Source of the DNA: Actinospineispora eucalypti
GTDB taxonomy: Bacteria > Actinomycetota > Actinomycetes > Mycobacteriales > Pseudonocardiaceae
Assembly (NCBI GenBank): GCA_014208095.1
Contig: JACHMT010000001.1
Location: 1,488,001-1,552,000 of the forward strand
DNA: 64,000 nt
Direction of reading: 5' to 3'
Shown here: positions 8,443 to 16,942 of the stretch, piece by piece
How positions within the stretch are numbered: position 1 is the stretch's first letter
How the letters are laid out: every line of letters begins with the position of its first letter
Position numbers and translations under genes: made by a program
The notes under the pieces: model-generated
Databases searched by the model: none
What the model was told of the DNA's origin: nothing
The model's input: the letters and a program-made list of their open reading frames with translations, nothing else

Positions 8443-9251
8443 GCCCCGTGAGTGATTTGTATGGCCAGAGCCATACAAATCACTCACGGGTCCCGGTGCT
8501 GGGGGACGAGCTGGCGACGTTGTGGGACGTCGACCCGCGCGGGCGGGTGCTGGGGGACGCGCACCACCTGGTGGTCGCGGCCGGCCCGGAAGGGCTGCTC
8601 GGGAAGATCGGCGCGCACCTGCCGGAGAAGCTGGCCGAGGCGCTGACCGGGTTGCTACCCGGCGCCGTGAACGCCGAGGACGTGCTGGTCCGGGCGCGGG
8701 CGCTGCTCGCGGCCGGCCTCGGGCCGGTCGCGGTGTCCAGCGGGCCGAGCTACCTGGTGCCGCCGGGCGTCGAGTACCCGAGCCCGACAAAACCGGTGCG
8801 CTCGGACCGGGGAGAGACAAGACTGGTGCGCTCGGACGGGGGAGAGGCGGACGCGGTGCGGGCGGCCAGGCCGGTGGGCTGGACGCCCGGCGAGTGGGTG
8901 GGCCTGCTGGCCGGACGGCACGGGCCGTGGGCGATGGCGGTGGAGGGCGATGAGGTGGTGGCGATCTGCCACACCCCGGTCAGCGCGCCGGTCGGGGCGG
9001 AGGCCGGCGTGTGGACCCACCCGGGACACCGGGGCCGGGGCCTCGCGGCCGCGGTGACCGCCGGCTGGGCGGCGGCCTTCCCGGACGCCACGCGCCGGTT
9101 GTTCTACAGCACCGACCGGGCCAACCGGTCCTCACAACGCGTGGCGGCGCGGCTGGGTCTGCGGCACATCGGCGACATCTGGAAGCTCTCCGTGCCGGGC
9201 CGGGAGGACCAGCACGCGCACCGCCCGTGGATCACTTCGGCGGACAGCTGA
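8439..9251 (+). CDS. GNAT-family N-acetyltransferase
   Basis: A 270-residue protein whose C-terminal third is a GNAT fold. The acetyl-CoA-binding motif A is visible as VWTHPGHRGRGLAAAVTAGW (about residues 189-208), followed by FYSTDRANRSSQRVAARLGLRHIG. The N-terminal half is a family-typical but poorly defined extension. The GTG at 8439 overlaps the marR stop (GTGA), but a 40-bp palindrome then falls inside codons 4-16. The next in-frame start is GTG 8496, just after the palindrome and without a good ribosome-binding site. Which start is used is unclear. A 30-bp tandem duplication lies at 8787-8846. It overlaps the convergent P450 gene by 20 bases. Confidence 0.8.
   Translation: MSPVSDLYGQSHTNHSRVPVLGDELATLWDVDPRGRVLGDAHHLVVAAGPEGLLGKIGAHLPEKLAEALTGLLPGAVNAEDVLVRARALLAAGLGPVAVSSGPSYLVPPGVEYPSPTKPVRSDRGETRLVRSDGGEADAVRAARPVGWTPGEWVGLLAGRHGPWAMAVEGDEVVAICHTPVSAPVGAEAGVWTHPGHRGRGLAAAVTAGWAAAFPDATRRLFYSTDRANRSSQRVAARLGLRHIGDIWKLSVPGREDQHAHRPWITSADS
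8448..8487. repeat. 40-bp palindrome, copy 1
   Basis: The arms read GTGAGTGATTTGTATGGC and GCCATACAAATCACTCAC around four central bases. Length and ends are the same as at 30581, 37729 and 50435. It begins five bases after the marR stop and overlaps the 5' end of the GNAT reading frame. It could act as a hairpin terminator, though there is no T-run. Confidence 0.85.
8787..8846. repeat. 30-bp tandem duplication inside the GNAT gene
   Basis: Two 30-bp units (8787-8816 and 8817-8846) share 27 or so bases, including GGTGCGCTCGGAC and GGGGAGAG. Being a multiple of three they keep the frame and encode two VRSD-x-GE blocks in a probable linker. Confidence 0.75.
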
Positions 9252-10431
9252 GGGGAAGCGAGGCCAGCCCGTTCACCCAGATCGAGCTGGCTCGCCGGAC
9301 CGGGCCGGCCAGCCCGGGCGGACCCATTCGCCGGACCACCTCCTCGAAGATCACCCGCAGCTCCAGCCGGGCCAGTGCGGCGCCGAGGCAGAAGTGCCGG
9401 CCGCCGGCGCCGAACGCGGCGTGCTGGGTGGTCGGTTCCCGGGTGACGTCGAACCGCATCGGGTCGGGGAAGGCGTCGGAGTCCCGGTTGGCCGAGGCGT
9501 ACCACATGACCAGCCGCTCGCCGGCCCTGATCCGCCGCCCGCCGACCTCGGTGTCCTCGGTGGCGGTGCGGGCGAAGTAGTTCAGCGGGGTGGTCCAGCG
9601 CAGGATCTCCTCCACCGCGTTCGGAATCCGTTCCCCGGTCAGCGCGGCGAACTGCTCCGGATGCTCGGCGAGCGCGAGCAGGCCGCCGGAGGTGGCATTG
9701 CGGGTGGTGTCGTTGCCGGCGAACACCAGGATGCCGAAGAACAGCACGATCTCCGTCTCGGTCAGCCGCTGGCCGTCGACCTCCGCGCGATGGAGCGCGG
9801 CGACCAGCGAGTCCGCGTCCTCCGCCTGTTCGGGCACCAGCGCGGCCAGGTAGGCCGCCATTTCGCCGAGGGCGGCCGGGCCTTCGGTGTTCGCCGGGTC
9901 GGCCACCCCCGCGTCCAGCCGGGCGGTCCAGTCGCGCAGCTTCGGGATGTCCGAGTCCGGCACGCCGAGCAGGCTGGCGATGACCATCAGCGGCACCGGC
10001 ACCGCCAGGTCCTCCACCGCGTCCATGCCGCCGCGCTCCACCGCCGCGTCCAGCAGTGCGACCACCTGGGCGCGCACGGCGGACTCCAGCTTGGCCACGG
10101 TGAGCGGGGTGAACGCGGACCGCAGGATCACCCGGTACCTGGTGTGTTCCGGCGGGTCCTTGAAGATCATCAAGTTCCGGGCCAGGTCCAGCGGGGCGAG
10201 GGTGTCCTCGCGCAGCCAGATTCCGCCCCGGTGGGAGGAGAACGTGTGCGCATCCTTGCTCACCGCGGCGAGGTCGGCGGCCCTGGTCAGCGACCAGAAC
10301 CCGGGGCCGTCGGCGCTCGGGTTCCAGCGCACCGGCGCCTCGGCGCGCATCCGGGCGAACAGCTCGTGCGGAGGGCCTTCGGCGAACCAGCTCGGGTCGG
10401 TGAGGTCAATCTCGGCCAGATCGGTGTTCAT
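9232..10431 (-). CDS. Cytochrome P450
   Basis: A 399-residue soluble bacterial P450. The oxygen-activating I-helix motif AGNDTT is at residues 238-243, the K-helix ExxR at 275-278 and the haem-binding FGAGGRHFCLG at 340-350 with the cysteine ligand at 348. The FSSHRGGIWLRED region and the KDPPEHTRYR segment resemble P450s acting on steroid or lipid side chains (CYP124/125/142 neighbourhood), but this assignment is by eye only. No ferredoxin gene adjoins it. The ATG at 10431 fits the family length; upstream codons in the same frame run antisense through the divergent PucR-type gene. Confidence 0.92.
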   Translation of the reverse strand: MNTDLAEIDLTDPSWFAEGPPHELFARMRAEAPVRWNPSADGPGFWSLTRAADLAAVSKDAHTFSSHRGGIWLREDTLAPLDLARNLMIFKDPPEHTRYRVILRSAFTPLTVAKLESAVRAQVVALLDAAVERGGMDAVEDLAVPVPLMVIASLLGVPDSDIPKLRDWTARLDAGVADPANTEGPAALGEMAAYLAALVPEQAEDADSLVAALHRAEVDGQRLTETEIVLFFGILVFAGNDTTRNATSGGLLALAEHPEQFAALTGERIPNAVEEILRWTTPLNYFARTATEDTEVGGRRIRAGERLVMWYASANRDSDAFPDPMRFDVTREPTTQHAAFGAGGRHFCLGAALARLELRVIFEEVVRRMGPPGLAGPVRRASSIWVNGLASLPLSCPPK

Positions 10432-10516
10432 ACGGCACAGAATGCTCGGGACGGGGCACTGCGGGCACCGGCCGTTTCTCCGGAAATCGCCGGCGCGTAT
10501 GTGCACTGTGCCCAGG

Positions 10517-10531
10517 TATGGTGCAGGGATG
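10517..10531 (+). promoter_or_regulatory. Possible leaderless -10 of the PucR-type gene
   Basis: TATGGT at 10517-10522 is followed by six bases and ATG 10529, again the leaderless TANNNT spacing. The intervening GCAGGG might alternatively be a weak ribosome-binding site. Confidence 0.35.
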
Positions 10532-11764
10532 GACGCCGTCGACCGGGTTCTTGCCCGGCTGGCCGAGGACTGCGCGGCCGAGTTCGGCGCGTTCACTCGA
10601 GCGGCGGCGTTCGACCTGCGGGCCGAGGTGCCCGAGCTGGCCGCCCTGGGGGAACAGGCCGAGCGGGTGGTCGCCGAGCACGCGGTGGCGATCCAGGAGC
10701 TGCTGGCCGCGCCGGTCGGCCGGGACCGGGTGCGGGTGGCGCCGATCACCGAGACGTTCGCGCGGGACTGCGCGCGCCGGGAGATGCCGGCCGCCACCGT
10801 GCTCCGGGCCTACCAGCGCGGCCACGAGCTGCTGTGGATCTGGTGGTCCGCCCGGGTGGTCGAGCGGGTGCCGGACCCGGCGACCAGGGCGGCGGTGACC
10901 GCCCGGCTGGGCGAGGTGCTGCTGGCCTACGTCAGCGTGGGCATGGCGCTGACCGTGGAGGTGCACACGGCCGAGCGGGAGGCGCTGGGCCGGGGGGCGT
11001 CCTGGCGGCAGCGGGAGACCGCGCTGGCCATTCTCCGGACTGGGCCGGCGGGCCGGCAGGGTGTGGCGGGCCGGCAGGGTGTGGCGGGCAGGGATGAGGG
11101 AGAGCTGTCCCGGCGGCTGGGTTACCCGCTGGACCGCTGGCACGTCGGCTTCGTGCTCTGGCGGGAGGCGGAGGACGACGACTGGACCGGCCTGGACGCC
11201 GCCGCGCGGGAGTGGGCGGGGTCGGTCGGTGGGCAGCCGCTGGTGCTGCCCGGGGACGGCGGCGCGGTCTGGGGCTGGGTGCCGGGTGCCACCCGGCCGG
11301 CCTGGCCGGACGCGCAGGCCCCTTCGCCCGGCCCGGGGCTGCGGGTTTCGGTGGGCCAGCCGGGGTTCGGCGTCGCCGGGTTCCGGGCCAGCCACCGGGA
11401 GGCGTTGCGCGCCCGCGCGGTCGCCGGGGGAAGGGACGTGGCCCGGCACGCCGAGCTGGCCACCGTGGCCATGCTGGACGACGACCGCGAGCAGTTGGCC
11501 CGCTACCTGGAGCGGGCGCTCGGCCGGCTGGCCGCCCCGGGGCAGCGGGAGCGACGGCTGCGCGCCACCGTGCGCGCCTACCTGAACGCCGGGGAGAACG
11601 TCCGGGCGGCGGCCCGCGAGCTGCGCTTCCACCGCAACACCGTGCAGCAGCGGCTGGAGGCGGCGGCGCTGCTGCGCGGCCGCCCGCTGGGCCAGGACCG
11701 GCTGGAACTGGCGCTGGCGCTGGAGATCGCCGCGCACTACGGCGACGAGGTGCTTACCGGGTAA
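10529..11764 (+). CDS. PucR-type helix-turn-helix regulator
   Basis: A 411-residue regulator of the PucR/CdaR-like group. A helical N-terminal region (about residues 1-155, with YQRGHELLWIWWSARVVERV) resembles the RsbR-like sensor found in such proteins. The C-terminal effector end has RATVRAYLNAGENVRAAARELRFHRNTVQQRLEAAALL, the diagnostic PucR C-terminal helix-turn-helix. An 18-bp perfect tandem duplication adds AGRQGV twice in the linker near residue 175. It is divergent from the P450 gene, with about 100 bp between starts, so regulation of the P450 is plausible. Confidence 0.88.
   Translation: MDAVDRVLARLAEDCAAEFGAFTRAAAFDLRAEVPELAALGEQAERVVAEHAVAIQELLAAPVGRDRVRVAPITETFARDCARREMPAATVLRAYQRGHELLWIWWSARVVERVPDPATRAAVTARLGEVLLAYVSVGMALTVEVHTAEREALGRGASWRQRETALAILRTGPAGRQGVAGRQGVAGRDEGELSRRLGYPLDRWHVGFVLWREAEDDDWTGLDAAAREWAGSVGGQPLVLPGDGGAVWGWVPGATRPAWPDAQAPSPGPGLRVSVGQPGFGVAGFRASHREALRARAVAGGRDVARHAELATVAMLDDDREQLARYLERALGRLAAPGQRERRLRATVRAYLNAGENVRAAARELRFHRNTVQQRLEAAALLRGRPLGQDRLELALALEIAAHYGDEVLTG
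11051..11086. repeat. Perfect 18-bp tandem duplication in the PucR-type gene
   Basis: The unit GGCCGGCAGGGTGTGGCG occurs twice without mismatch and begins again a third time for a few bases. It keeps the reading frame. The lack of divergence suggests a recent slippage event. Confidence 0.85.
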
Positions 11765-11768
11765 GTGT

Positions 11769-12332
11769 TCAGCGGAGTTCGGTGATCTCCCGCTGCTGGG
11801 TGTTCAGCATCTCGATGGCCATCCGCTTGGCTCCCGGGCTGATGCCGTGCCGCAGCTCCGTCTGCGCCACCGCGATGGCGCCCTGGCGATGCTTCAGCAG
11901 CGTCTCGGTGAACCGCTGGTCGAAGGCCGGCCCGTCCGCGTCGGAGAGCTCCTTCAGCTGGGCCTCGGTGGCCACGCCCGGGATCTGGCCGGCACCGGCG
12001 TCCGGCGCGGCGGTGTCCGGGCCCGGGGCGCGCCAGTCGCGCAGGAACTCCTCCGCCCGCTCCAGCTCGCCGCGCCGGCGGGGCTCGATCCGTTCGGCCA
12101 GGTCCTTCACCCGCTGGGACTCGGCCCGGCGGCCCGCCAGGTCGGCCAGCTGGATCTCCTGGCTGTGCAGCGCGACCACGCTCCGGGCGAAGTCGACGTC
12201 GGCCGGGTTGTGCCCTTCGTGCACCGGCGAGCTGGGCTCCGGCGGTGGCGGCGCATCCCCGCCGCAGCCGGTGAGGCCCGCCGAGGCGAGCGCGAGCAGG
12301 ACACCGACGGCCATGGTCCGCAACAGCGGCAT
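11769..12332 (-). CDS. DUF305 lipoprotein
   Basis: A 187-residue exported lipoprotein. The N-terminus has a basic start, a hydrophobic stretch and the lipobox LTGC with Cys at about residue 23. The mature part is a DUF305 domain (ferritin-like helical bundle) containing the HxxEI-type segment VVALHSQEIQLADLA and LKHRQGAIAVAQTEL. DUF305 proteins often occur near copper or metal genes and their histidines and methionines suggest metal binding, but the function is not established. Only the second half of the usual HHxMA pattern is weakly kept. It precedes, but is not obviously part of, the polyol-type operon, whose last gene ends 32 bases upstream. Confidence 0.87.
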   Translation of the reverse strand: MPLLRTMAVGVLLALASAGLTGCGGDAPPPPEPSSPVHEGHNPADVDFARSVVALHSQEIQLADLAGRRAESQRVKDLAERIEPRRRGELERAEEFLRDWRAPGPDTAAPDAGAGQIPGVATEAQLKELSDADGPAFDQRFTETLLKHRQGAIAVAQTELRHGISPGAKRMAIEMLNTQQREITELR

Positions 12333-12363
12333 CGCGTCCTCCCTAGTCCTTGTCGACTAGGGC

Positions 12364-14031
12364 TTACCCGCTTCGGGAGCGGTCTACCGTCAGGTGCAGG
12401 CGGGACTGGTAGTGGTCCAGCTCGCGGTCGCGGCGGGCGTTGTCCCAGCCGAGCAGCGGGGCGAGCAGGGACGCAACGGCGGGGGCGGCGGAAAGGGCGC
12501 CGTCGCGGCGCTCGATGGACAGGTGGGTGCGCCGGTCCAGCACGTCGGCCAGCCGCTGCGCGCCCTCGTGGGTGGCGGCGTAGCGCAGTTCGACGGGCAG
12601 GTACTCCTCCGCGCCGGGCAGCGGGGTGGCCAGCGCGGGATCGTCGGTGATCGGGGCGAGCACGGCCGGCAGTTCGTCGCCGTAGCGGTGCAGCATCCGG
12701 CCCAGCACCGGCTCCGGCACGTCGAACTCCTCGGCCAGCCGGGGCAGCCGGTTGGCCACCGCCAGCCAGCCGGCCGCGCCGACCAGCGGCAGCTCGGCCG
12801 TCGGCGAGGGCGGCAGGGTGCGGCGCAGCGAACGGCCGGCCGCGTCGACCGCGTCGGCGGCCATCAGCCGGTAGGTGGTGTACTTCCCGCCGACCACGGT
12901 GACCAGCCCGTTCGGTTCCTCCAGCACCGTGTGGTCGCGGGAGAGCGCGGACGTCACCGTCGCGCTGTCCGAGGCCGGGGCGAGCAGCGGGCGCAGGCCG
13001 GCGTAGGCGCCGAGCACGTGCGACCGGTCCAGCGGCTTGGCCAGGTAACGGTTGACGTTGCGCAGCAGGTAGTCCACGTCGGTCGACTCGACCGCCGGGT
13101 TGGCGCGGTCGCCGTCGTAGGCGGTGTCCGTGGTGCCGAGCAGCCAGTACCCGAACCACTTGCGCAGGATGATCACCGAGTCCTCGGCGCGGGCCAGGAT
13201 GCCGGTGGTGGAGTCGAACGCGCCCGGTTCGAGCAGCAGGTGCACGCCCTTGGCCGGTTGCACCCGGAAGCTGGGCGGGCCGGCCAGCGCGGCCACGTCG
13301 GCGGCCCAGACGCCGGCCGCGTTGACCACCACCGAGCAGCGCACGGAGAACCGCTCGCCGGTCAGCGTGTCCTCGGCGGCCACCCCGGTGACCCGTCCGC
13401 CGGAGCGGTGCAGCCCGACCACGCGGGCGTGGCTGACGATCCGCGCGCCGTGGCCGGCGGCGGTGCGGGCCACCGCCAGGGCCAGGCGGGCGTCGTCCAT
13501 CCGGCCGTCGTGGTAGCGCAGCCCGCCGTGCACCAGCTCGGGGTTCAGCCCCGGCGCGGCGCGCAGCGCGGCGGCCCGGGTGAGGTGGCGGTGATAGGGC
13601 ACCCCCGCTTTGTTGGCGCCCCGCCGGCCGGCCAGGGCCAGCGCGTCGTACAGCGCCACCCCGGCGCCGATGTACGGCCGTTCCCAGCGCCTGGTCAGCG
13701 GGTAGAGGAACGGCTCCGGTGCCACCAGGTGCTGGGCCAGCCGGCTGATCAACAGGTCCCGCTCCCGCAGCGCCTCGGCGACCAGCGAGAAGTTCAGCTG
13801 CTCCAGGTAGCGCAGCCCGCCGTGCACGGTCTTGCCGGACCGCGAGCTGGTGCCGCCGGCCAGGTCGCCGGCCTCCAGCAGCACCACGGAAAGCCCGCGC
13901 GCGGCGCCGTCCAGGGCCACCCCGGCGCCGGTGATCCCACCGCCGACCACCACCAGGTCGTGCCGGGACTCCTTGGCCGCGCGCAGCGCCTCCGCCCGCT
14001 GGGCCGGGTTCAGCGCGTTCATCGGGTTCAT
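12364..14031 (-). CDS. GlpD-like FAD-dependent (polyol) phosphate dehydrogenase
   Basis: A 555-residue homologue of aerobic glycerol-3-phosphate dehydrogenase GlpD. The FAD-binding GGGITGAG is at residues 30-37. Other family segments are GGTSSRSGKTVHGGLRYLEQ, VVNAAGVWAADVA, GTTDTAYDG and VVGGKYTTYRLMAADA. The C-terminal domain is present. In this locus it follows a kinase and two class II aldolases, so it may oxidise a polyol phosphate other than glycerol 3-phosphate, as EryB does with erythritol phosphate; this is inference. The first ATG (14031) overlaps the upstream aldolase stop; a second in-frame ATG at 14022 is possible. Products would be a ketose phosphate plus reduced quinone. Confidence 0.88.
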   Translation of the reverse strand: MNPMNALNPAQRAEALRAAKESRHDLVVVGGGITGAGVALDGAARGLSVVLLEAGDLAGGTSSRSGKTVHGGLRYLEQLNFSLVAEALRERDLLISRLAQHLVAPEPFLYPLTRRWERPYIGAGVALYDALALAGRRGANKAGVPYHRHLTRAAALRAAPGLNPELVHGGLRYHDGRMDDARLALAVARTAAGHGARIVSHARVVGLHRSGGRVTGVAAEDTLTGERFSVRCSVVVNAAGVWAADVAALAGPPSFRVQPAKGVHLLLEPGAFDSTTGILARAEDSVIILRKWFGYWLLGTTDTAYDGDRANPAVESTDVDYLLRNVNRYLAKPLDRSHVLGAYAGLRPLLAPASDSATVTSALSRDHTVLEEPNGLVTVVGGKYTTYRLMAADAVDAAGRSLRRTLPPSPTAELPLVGAAGWLAVANRLPRLAEEFDVPEPVLGRMLHRYGDELPAVLAPITDDPALATPLPGAEEYLPVELRYAATHEGAQRLADVLDRRTHLSIERRDGALSAAPAVASLLAPLLGWDNARRDRELDHYQSRLHLTVDRSRSG

Positions 14032-14801
14032 CGCCGGCCCCGGCCGGCGATGAGGGCCTGCCGGTGTTTCTCGTCCGGCCGGTGGGTCAGCCGGTGCACG
14101 GTGGCCGGGTCCAGGTAGCGGGGCCGGCCCACGGCCAGCGCGCCGGCCAGCACCCGGGCCGCCTTCACCGACATGGAGGTAATGGCCAGAACCTGCGCAG
14201 TGCTCGCCCCCAGCGCCACGATTCCGTGGTTGCCCAGGTAGACCAGTCGCGGCGGGGTGCCGTGGGCTTCCATGTGCGAGCGCAGCCCGTCGCGCACCGC
14301 GCGGGCCAGGGGCAGCCCGGGCTCGGCGTACGGCACCAGCAGCGCGTTCGCCCCGCACACCACCACCTGGTCCGGGAACAGGCTGCCGGCGACCAGCTCG
14401 GCCGCCCGGTCGGAGCAGAGCAGCGTGTTCACCGCCGTCGGATGGGTGTGCCCGACCACCTCGACGCCCGGCAGCTCCAGGCTCAGCGCGTGCAGCATCG
14501 TTTCGATGGACGGCCGGCCGGTCACCGACCCGACGAGAGTGGAACGCATCCGGGCGGACAGGCCGGCGACGTCGTGGTCGGCCAGCCGGGGGTCGTCGAT
14601 CAGGTCCAGCACGGCGGCGTGCTCCAGCCGGACCAGGTCGTCCTCGTCGACCGTGTTCAGCGAGGTGCCGCTGGCCTTGACCAGGAAGGTGCCGTCGCCC
14701 AGCGCGGCCGACGTGTTCCCCTCGCCGAGTATGGCCAGGTCGGCGGCCGGGTCGCCGAGCGAGCGGGACAGCCGCACCAGCTCGCGCCGGATGGCGTCCA
14801 T
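14028..14801 (-). CDS. Class II aldolase/adducin-domain protein (second copy)
   Basis: A 257-residue protein with the class II aldolase/adducin fold. The glycine-rich phosphate loop appears as LGEGNTSAALGDGTFLVKASG, the zinc-binding VVGHTHPTAVNTLLCS follows, and YLGNHGIVALG gives the third region. Enzymes of this kind cleave or epimerise ketose 1-phosphates (fuculose-, rhamnulose-, ribulose-type). A good AGGAGG site precedes ATG 14801. The start overlaps the kinase stop (TGATG) and the stop overlaps the GlpD-like start, showing tight translational coupling. It differs clearly from the 214-residue aldolase at 16282, so the two probably have different roles. Confidence 0.88.
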   Translation of the reverse strand: MDAIRRELVRLSRSLGDPAADLAILGEGNTSAALGDGTFLVKASGTSLNTVDEDDLVRLEHAAVLDLIDDPRLADHDVAGLSARMRSTLVGSVTGRPSIETMLHALSLELPGVEVVGHTHPTAVNTLLCSDRAAELVAGSLFPDQVVVCGANALLVPYAEPGLPLARAVRDGLRSHMEAHGTPPRLVYLGNHGIVALGASTAQVLAITSMSVKAARVLAGALAVGRPRYLDPATVHRLTHRPDEKHRQALIAGRGRR

Positions 14802-16285
14802 CAGTTGTCCTCCTGGTCCAGCGGCCCGCGCGGCCACAGCGGGCGGGCCGCATCCACGTGGTTCAGATAGTCCTGGTAGCCGTCGTCGTAGCGGGTGCGG
14901 CGCGCCGGGTCGGGCTCGACCACCGCCTCGGGTGCGGTCCAGGCCGGCACGTCCAGCTCCTCGCCCCGGGCCCGCGCGGCCACCAGCACCGCGCCGCGCG
15001 CCCCCACCTCCGGCGTGCGGGCCAGCTCCAGCGGCACGCCCAGCACGTCCGCGAACACCTGCAGCCAGGCCACCGACCGGGTACCCCCGCCGCACACCAC
15101 CAGCCGCCCGTCCGCCGGGCGCCGCGCGGATTCGAAACAATGCCGGGCCGCGTAGGCCAGGCCCTCGCACATGGCGCGGACCAGGTCGTGCCGGTCGGTG
15201 GTCAGCCGCATGCCGGTGATCTGCCCGGACGCCGCCGGGTCCACGAACGGCGCACGTTCACCGGACGTCGCCAGGTAGGGCAGCACGGACACCCCGCGCG
15301 CCCCCGGCGGGCTGGTGGCCAGCGCTTCGCCGACCGCGTCGAGGCCGACCCCGAGGGTGCGCAGCAGCCAGTCCAGCGAGGCGGTGCCGACCATCGCCGG
15401 CATGGCGCGCAGCCAGCGGGACGGCTCGCCGGTGGCCACCTGGAAACCGGCCGGCTCGCCCGAGGTGTGCAGGCTGTCCGCCCGCACCAGGCAGCCCAGC
15501 GTGGTGCCCACGATGAGCAGCGCGTCGCCCACCTCGGTCAGCCCGCCGCCGAAGCCGCAGGCCGGGAAGTCGAACGGCCCGGCGCTCACCGGCAGCCCCT
15601 CGGGCAGCCCGAGCAGTGCGGCGCCCGCGCCGGTCAACGGCGCGGACGGCACCGGCGAAGCGATCGGGGCGAGCAGCTCGCGGCGGTGGGTGAGCCCGGT
15701 GGCGTCCAGCACCTCGGCGCTGTAGCCGGTGCCGGTGCCGTCGCCGAACGGCATGGAGCTGTCGCTGGGGTCGGTCGCGCGTACCCCGGTGAGCCGGCCG
15801 AACACCGCGTCCTTGCAGTAGCCGGCGGTGGCGGCGGCGTCCAGTGCGGCCGGCTCGTAGCGGTCCAGCCAGGCCAGCAGGGGCGCCGGCGCGCCGGGGA
15901 ACAGCGCGCTTCCGTTGGCCCGGAACACCCGCTCCACCACGCCGTCGGCCGACCACCGGTTCAGCAGCTCGGCGGCCCGCCCGTCCAGCCAGGACAATGC
16001 GGGCCGGACCAGGCGGAACTCCGAGTCGGTGAGCCAGCAGCCGTCGCCCTGCCCGGTCAGCGCCACCAACGCGGGAGGCACCCCGGAAGCCGAGCCGAGC
16101 ACGGCCCGGACCACCTCGCTCAGGCCGGTGAGGATCTCCTCCAGGTCCTGCTCCACGGCGCCGTTCGGGCCGTGCCGCAGCTCCAGCGGGCGGCCCTGCA
16201 CGGCCACCGCCGCGCCGTTCTCGTCGAACAGCGCCGCCTTCACCACCGAGGTGCCGACGTCGACCCCCAGCCGGGCGCCACTCAC
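14801..16285 (-). CDS. FGGY-family carbohydrate kinase
   Basis: A 494-residue two-domain FGGY kinase. The N-terminal phosphate-binding motif is LGVDVGTSVVKAALFDENG. LTGQGDGCWL and SWLDGRA are typical of the xylulokinase side of the family, and ERAPFVDPAASGQI with VVCGGGTRSVAWLQVFADVLG forms the C-terminal ATP-binding part. Known members phosphorylate glycerol, xylulose, ribulose, fuculose, rhamnulose or erythritol; the substrate is not predictable by eye. The start is GTG 16285, overlapping the upstream aldolase stop (GTGA). Position between two aldolases and a GlpD-like enzyme implies it makes the phosphorylated intermediate of the pathway. Confidence 0.9.
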   Translation of the reverse strand: MSGARLGVDVGTSVVKAALFDENGAAVAVQGRPLELRHGPNGAVEQDLEEILTGLSEVVRAVLGSASGVPPALVALTGQGDGCWLTDSEFRLVRPALSWLDGRAAELLNRWSADGVVERVFRANGSALFPGAPAPLLAWLDRYEPAALDAAATAGYCKDAVFGRLTGVRATDPSDSSMPFGDGTGTGYSAEVLDATGLTHRRELLAPIASPVPSAPLTGAGAALLGLPEGLPVSAGPFDFPACGFGGGLTEVGDALLIVGTTLGCLVRADSLHTSGEPAGFQVATGEPSRWLRAMPAMVGTASLDWLLRTLGVGLDAVGEALATSPPGARGVSVLPYLATSGERAPFVDPAASGQITGMRLTTDRHDLVRAMCEGLAYAARHCFESARRPADGRLVVCGGGTRSVAWLQVFADVLGVPLELARTPEVGARGAVLVAARARGEELDVPAWTAPEAVVEPDPARRTRYDDGYQDYLNHVDAARPLWPRGPLDQEDN

Positions 16286-16926
16286 CGCGCGGGCACCGTC
16301 TGCCCGTAGCTGTTCAGCGCCTGGGCCACCTTGGTGATCTCGTCCGGGGGCAGCAGGGTGGGCTCGCCGATCAGCTTGGCCTGGTGGTAGAGCCGGCACA
16401 CCCATTCCAGGTAGAGGCTGCGGGTGTACGCCTTGGCCAGGGTGTCGCCGTAGGTGGTGGCACCGTGGTTGCGCAGCAGCGCGCCGAACCGGTCGCGCAT
16501 CGCCTCGATGCTGTTCTCGGCCAGCTCCGGGCTGCCGAAGGTGGCGTACGGGGCGACCCGCACCGGCCCGCCGAGCAGCGCGATCATGTAGTGCACCGGC
16601 GGCACCTCGTCCATGGTCACCGACAGCGCGGTGCAGTACAGCGGGTGCGTGTGCACCACGGCGCCGGCGTCGGTGGCCCGGTAGACGGAGGTGTGCATGG
16701 GCACCTCGGACGACGGGTCCAGGCCGTCCTCCACCTTGTTCCCGTCCAGGTCGATCACGCAGATCGCCTCCGGGGTGAGGTCGTCGTAGGCGACCCCGCT
16801 GGGGGTGATGGCGATGTGGTCGCCGAGCCGGACGCTGAGGTTGCCCGAGGTGCCGACGGTCAGTTCGTCGTCCTGCATGCGCAGGCAGAACTCGACCAGC
16901 TCGGCGCGTTCGTCGTAGAGCAGCAA
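16282..16926 (-). CDS. Class II aldolase (L-fuculose-phosphate aldolase-like)
   Basis: A 214-residue protein of the FucA-like class II aldolase family. TVGTSGNLSVRLGDHIAITPSG supplies the phosphate-binding loop, VVHTHPLYCTALS the two zinc-ligand histidines and LLRNHGATTYG a third conserved region with another histidine. The late SLYLEW segment carries the third metal-ligand region. Length and layout match fuculose- or ribulose-phosphate aldolases that give dihydroxyacetone phosphate plus an aldehyde. The start is TTG 16926, supported by GGGAGG seven bases upstream. It is the first enzyme gene after the DeoR regulator, 16 bases away. Confidence 0.9.
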   Translation of the reverse strand: MLLYDERAELVEFCLRMQDDELTVGTSGNLSVRLGDHIAITPSGVAYDDLTPEAICVIDLDGNKVEDGLDPSSEVPMHTSVYRATDAGAVVHTHPLYCTALSVTMDEVPPVHYMIALLGGPVRVAPYATFGSPELAENSIEAMRDRFGALLRNHGATTYGDTLAKAYTRSLYLEWVCRLYHQAKLIGEPTLLPPDEITKVAQALNSYGQTVPAR

Positions 16927-16942
16927 GTGTTTCCTCCCGTAA

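Noticed and set aside
14032..14853. N-terminal extension of the GlpD-like protein to about 829 residues
   Set aside because: The added part is the second aldolase gene read in another frame; GlpD begins at 14031 or 14022 by homology.
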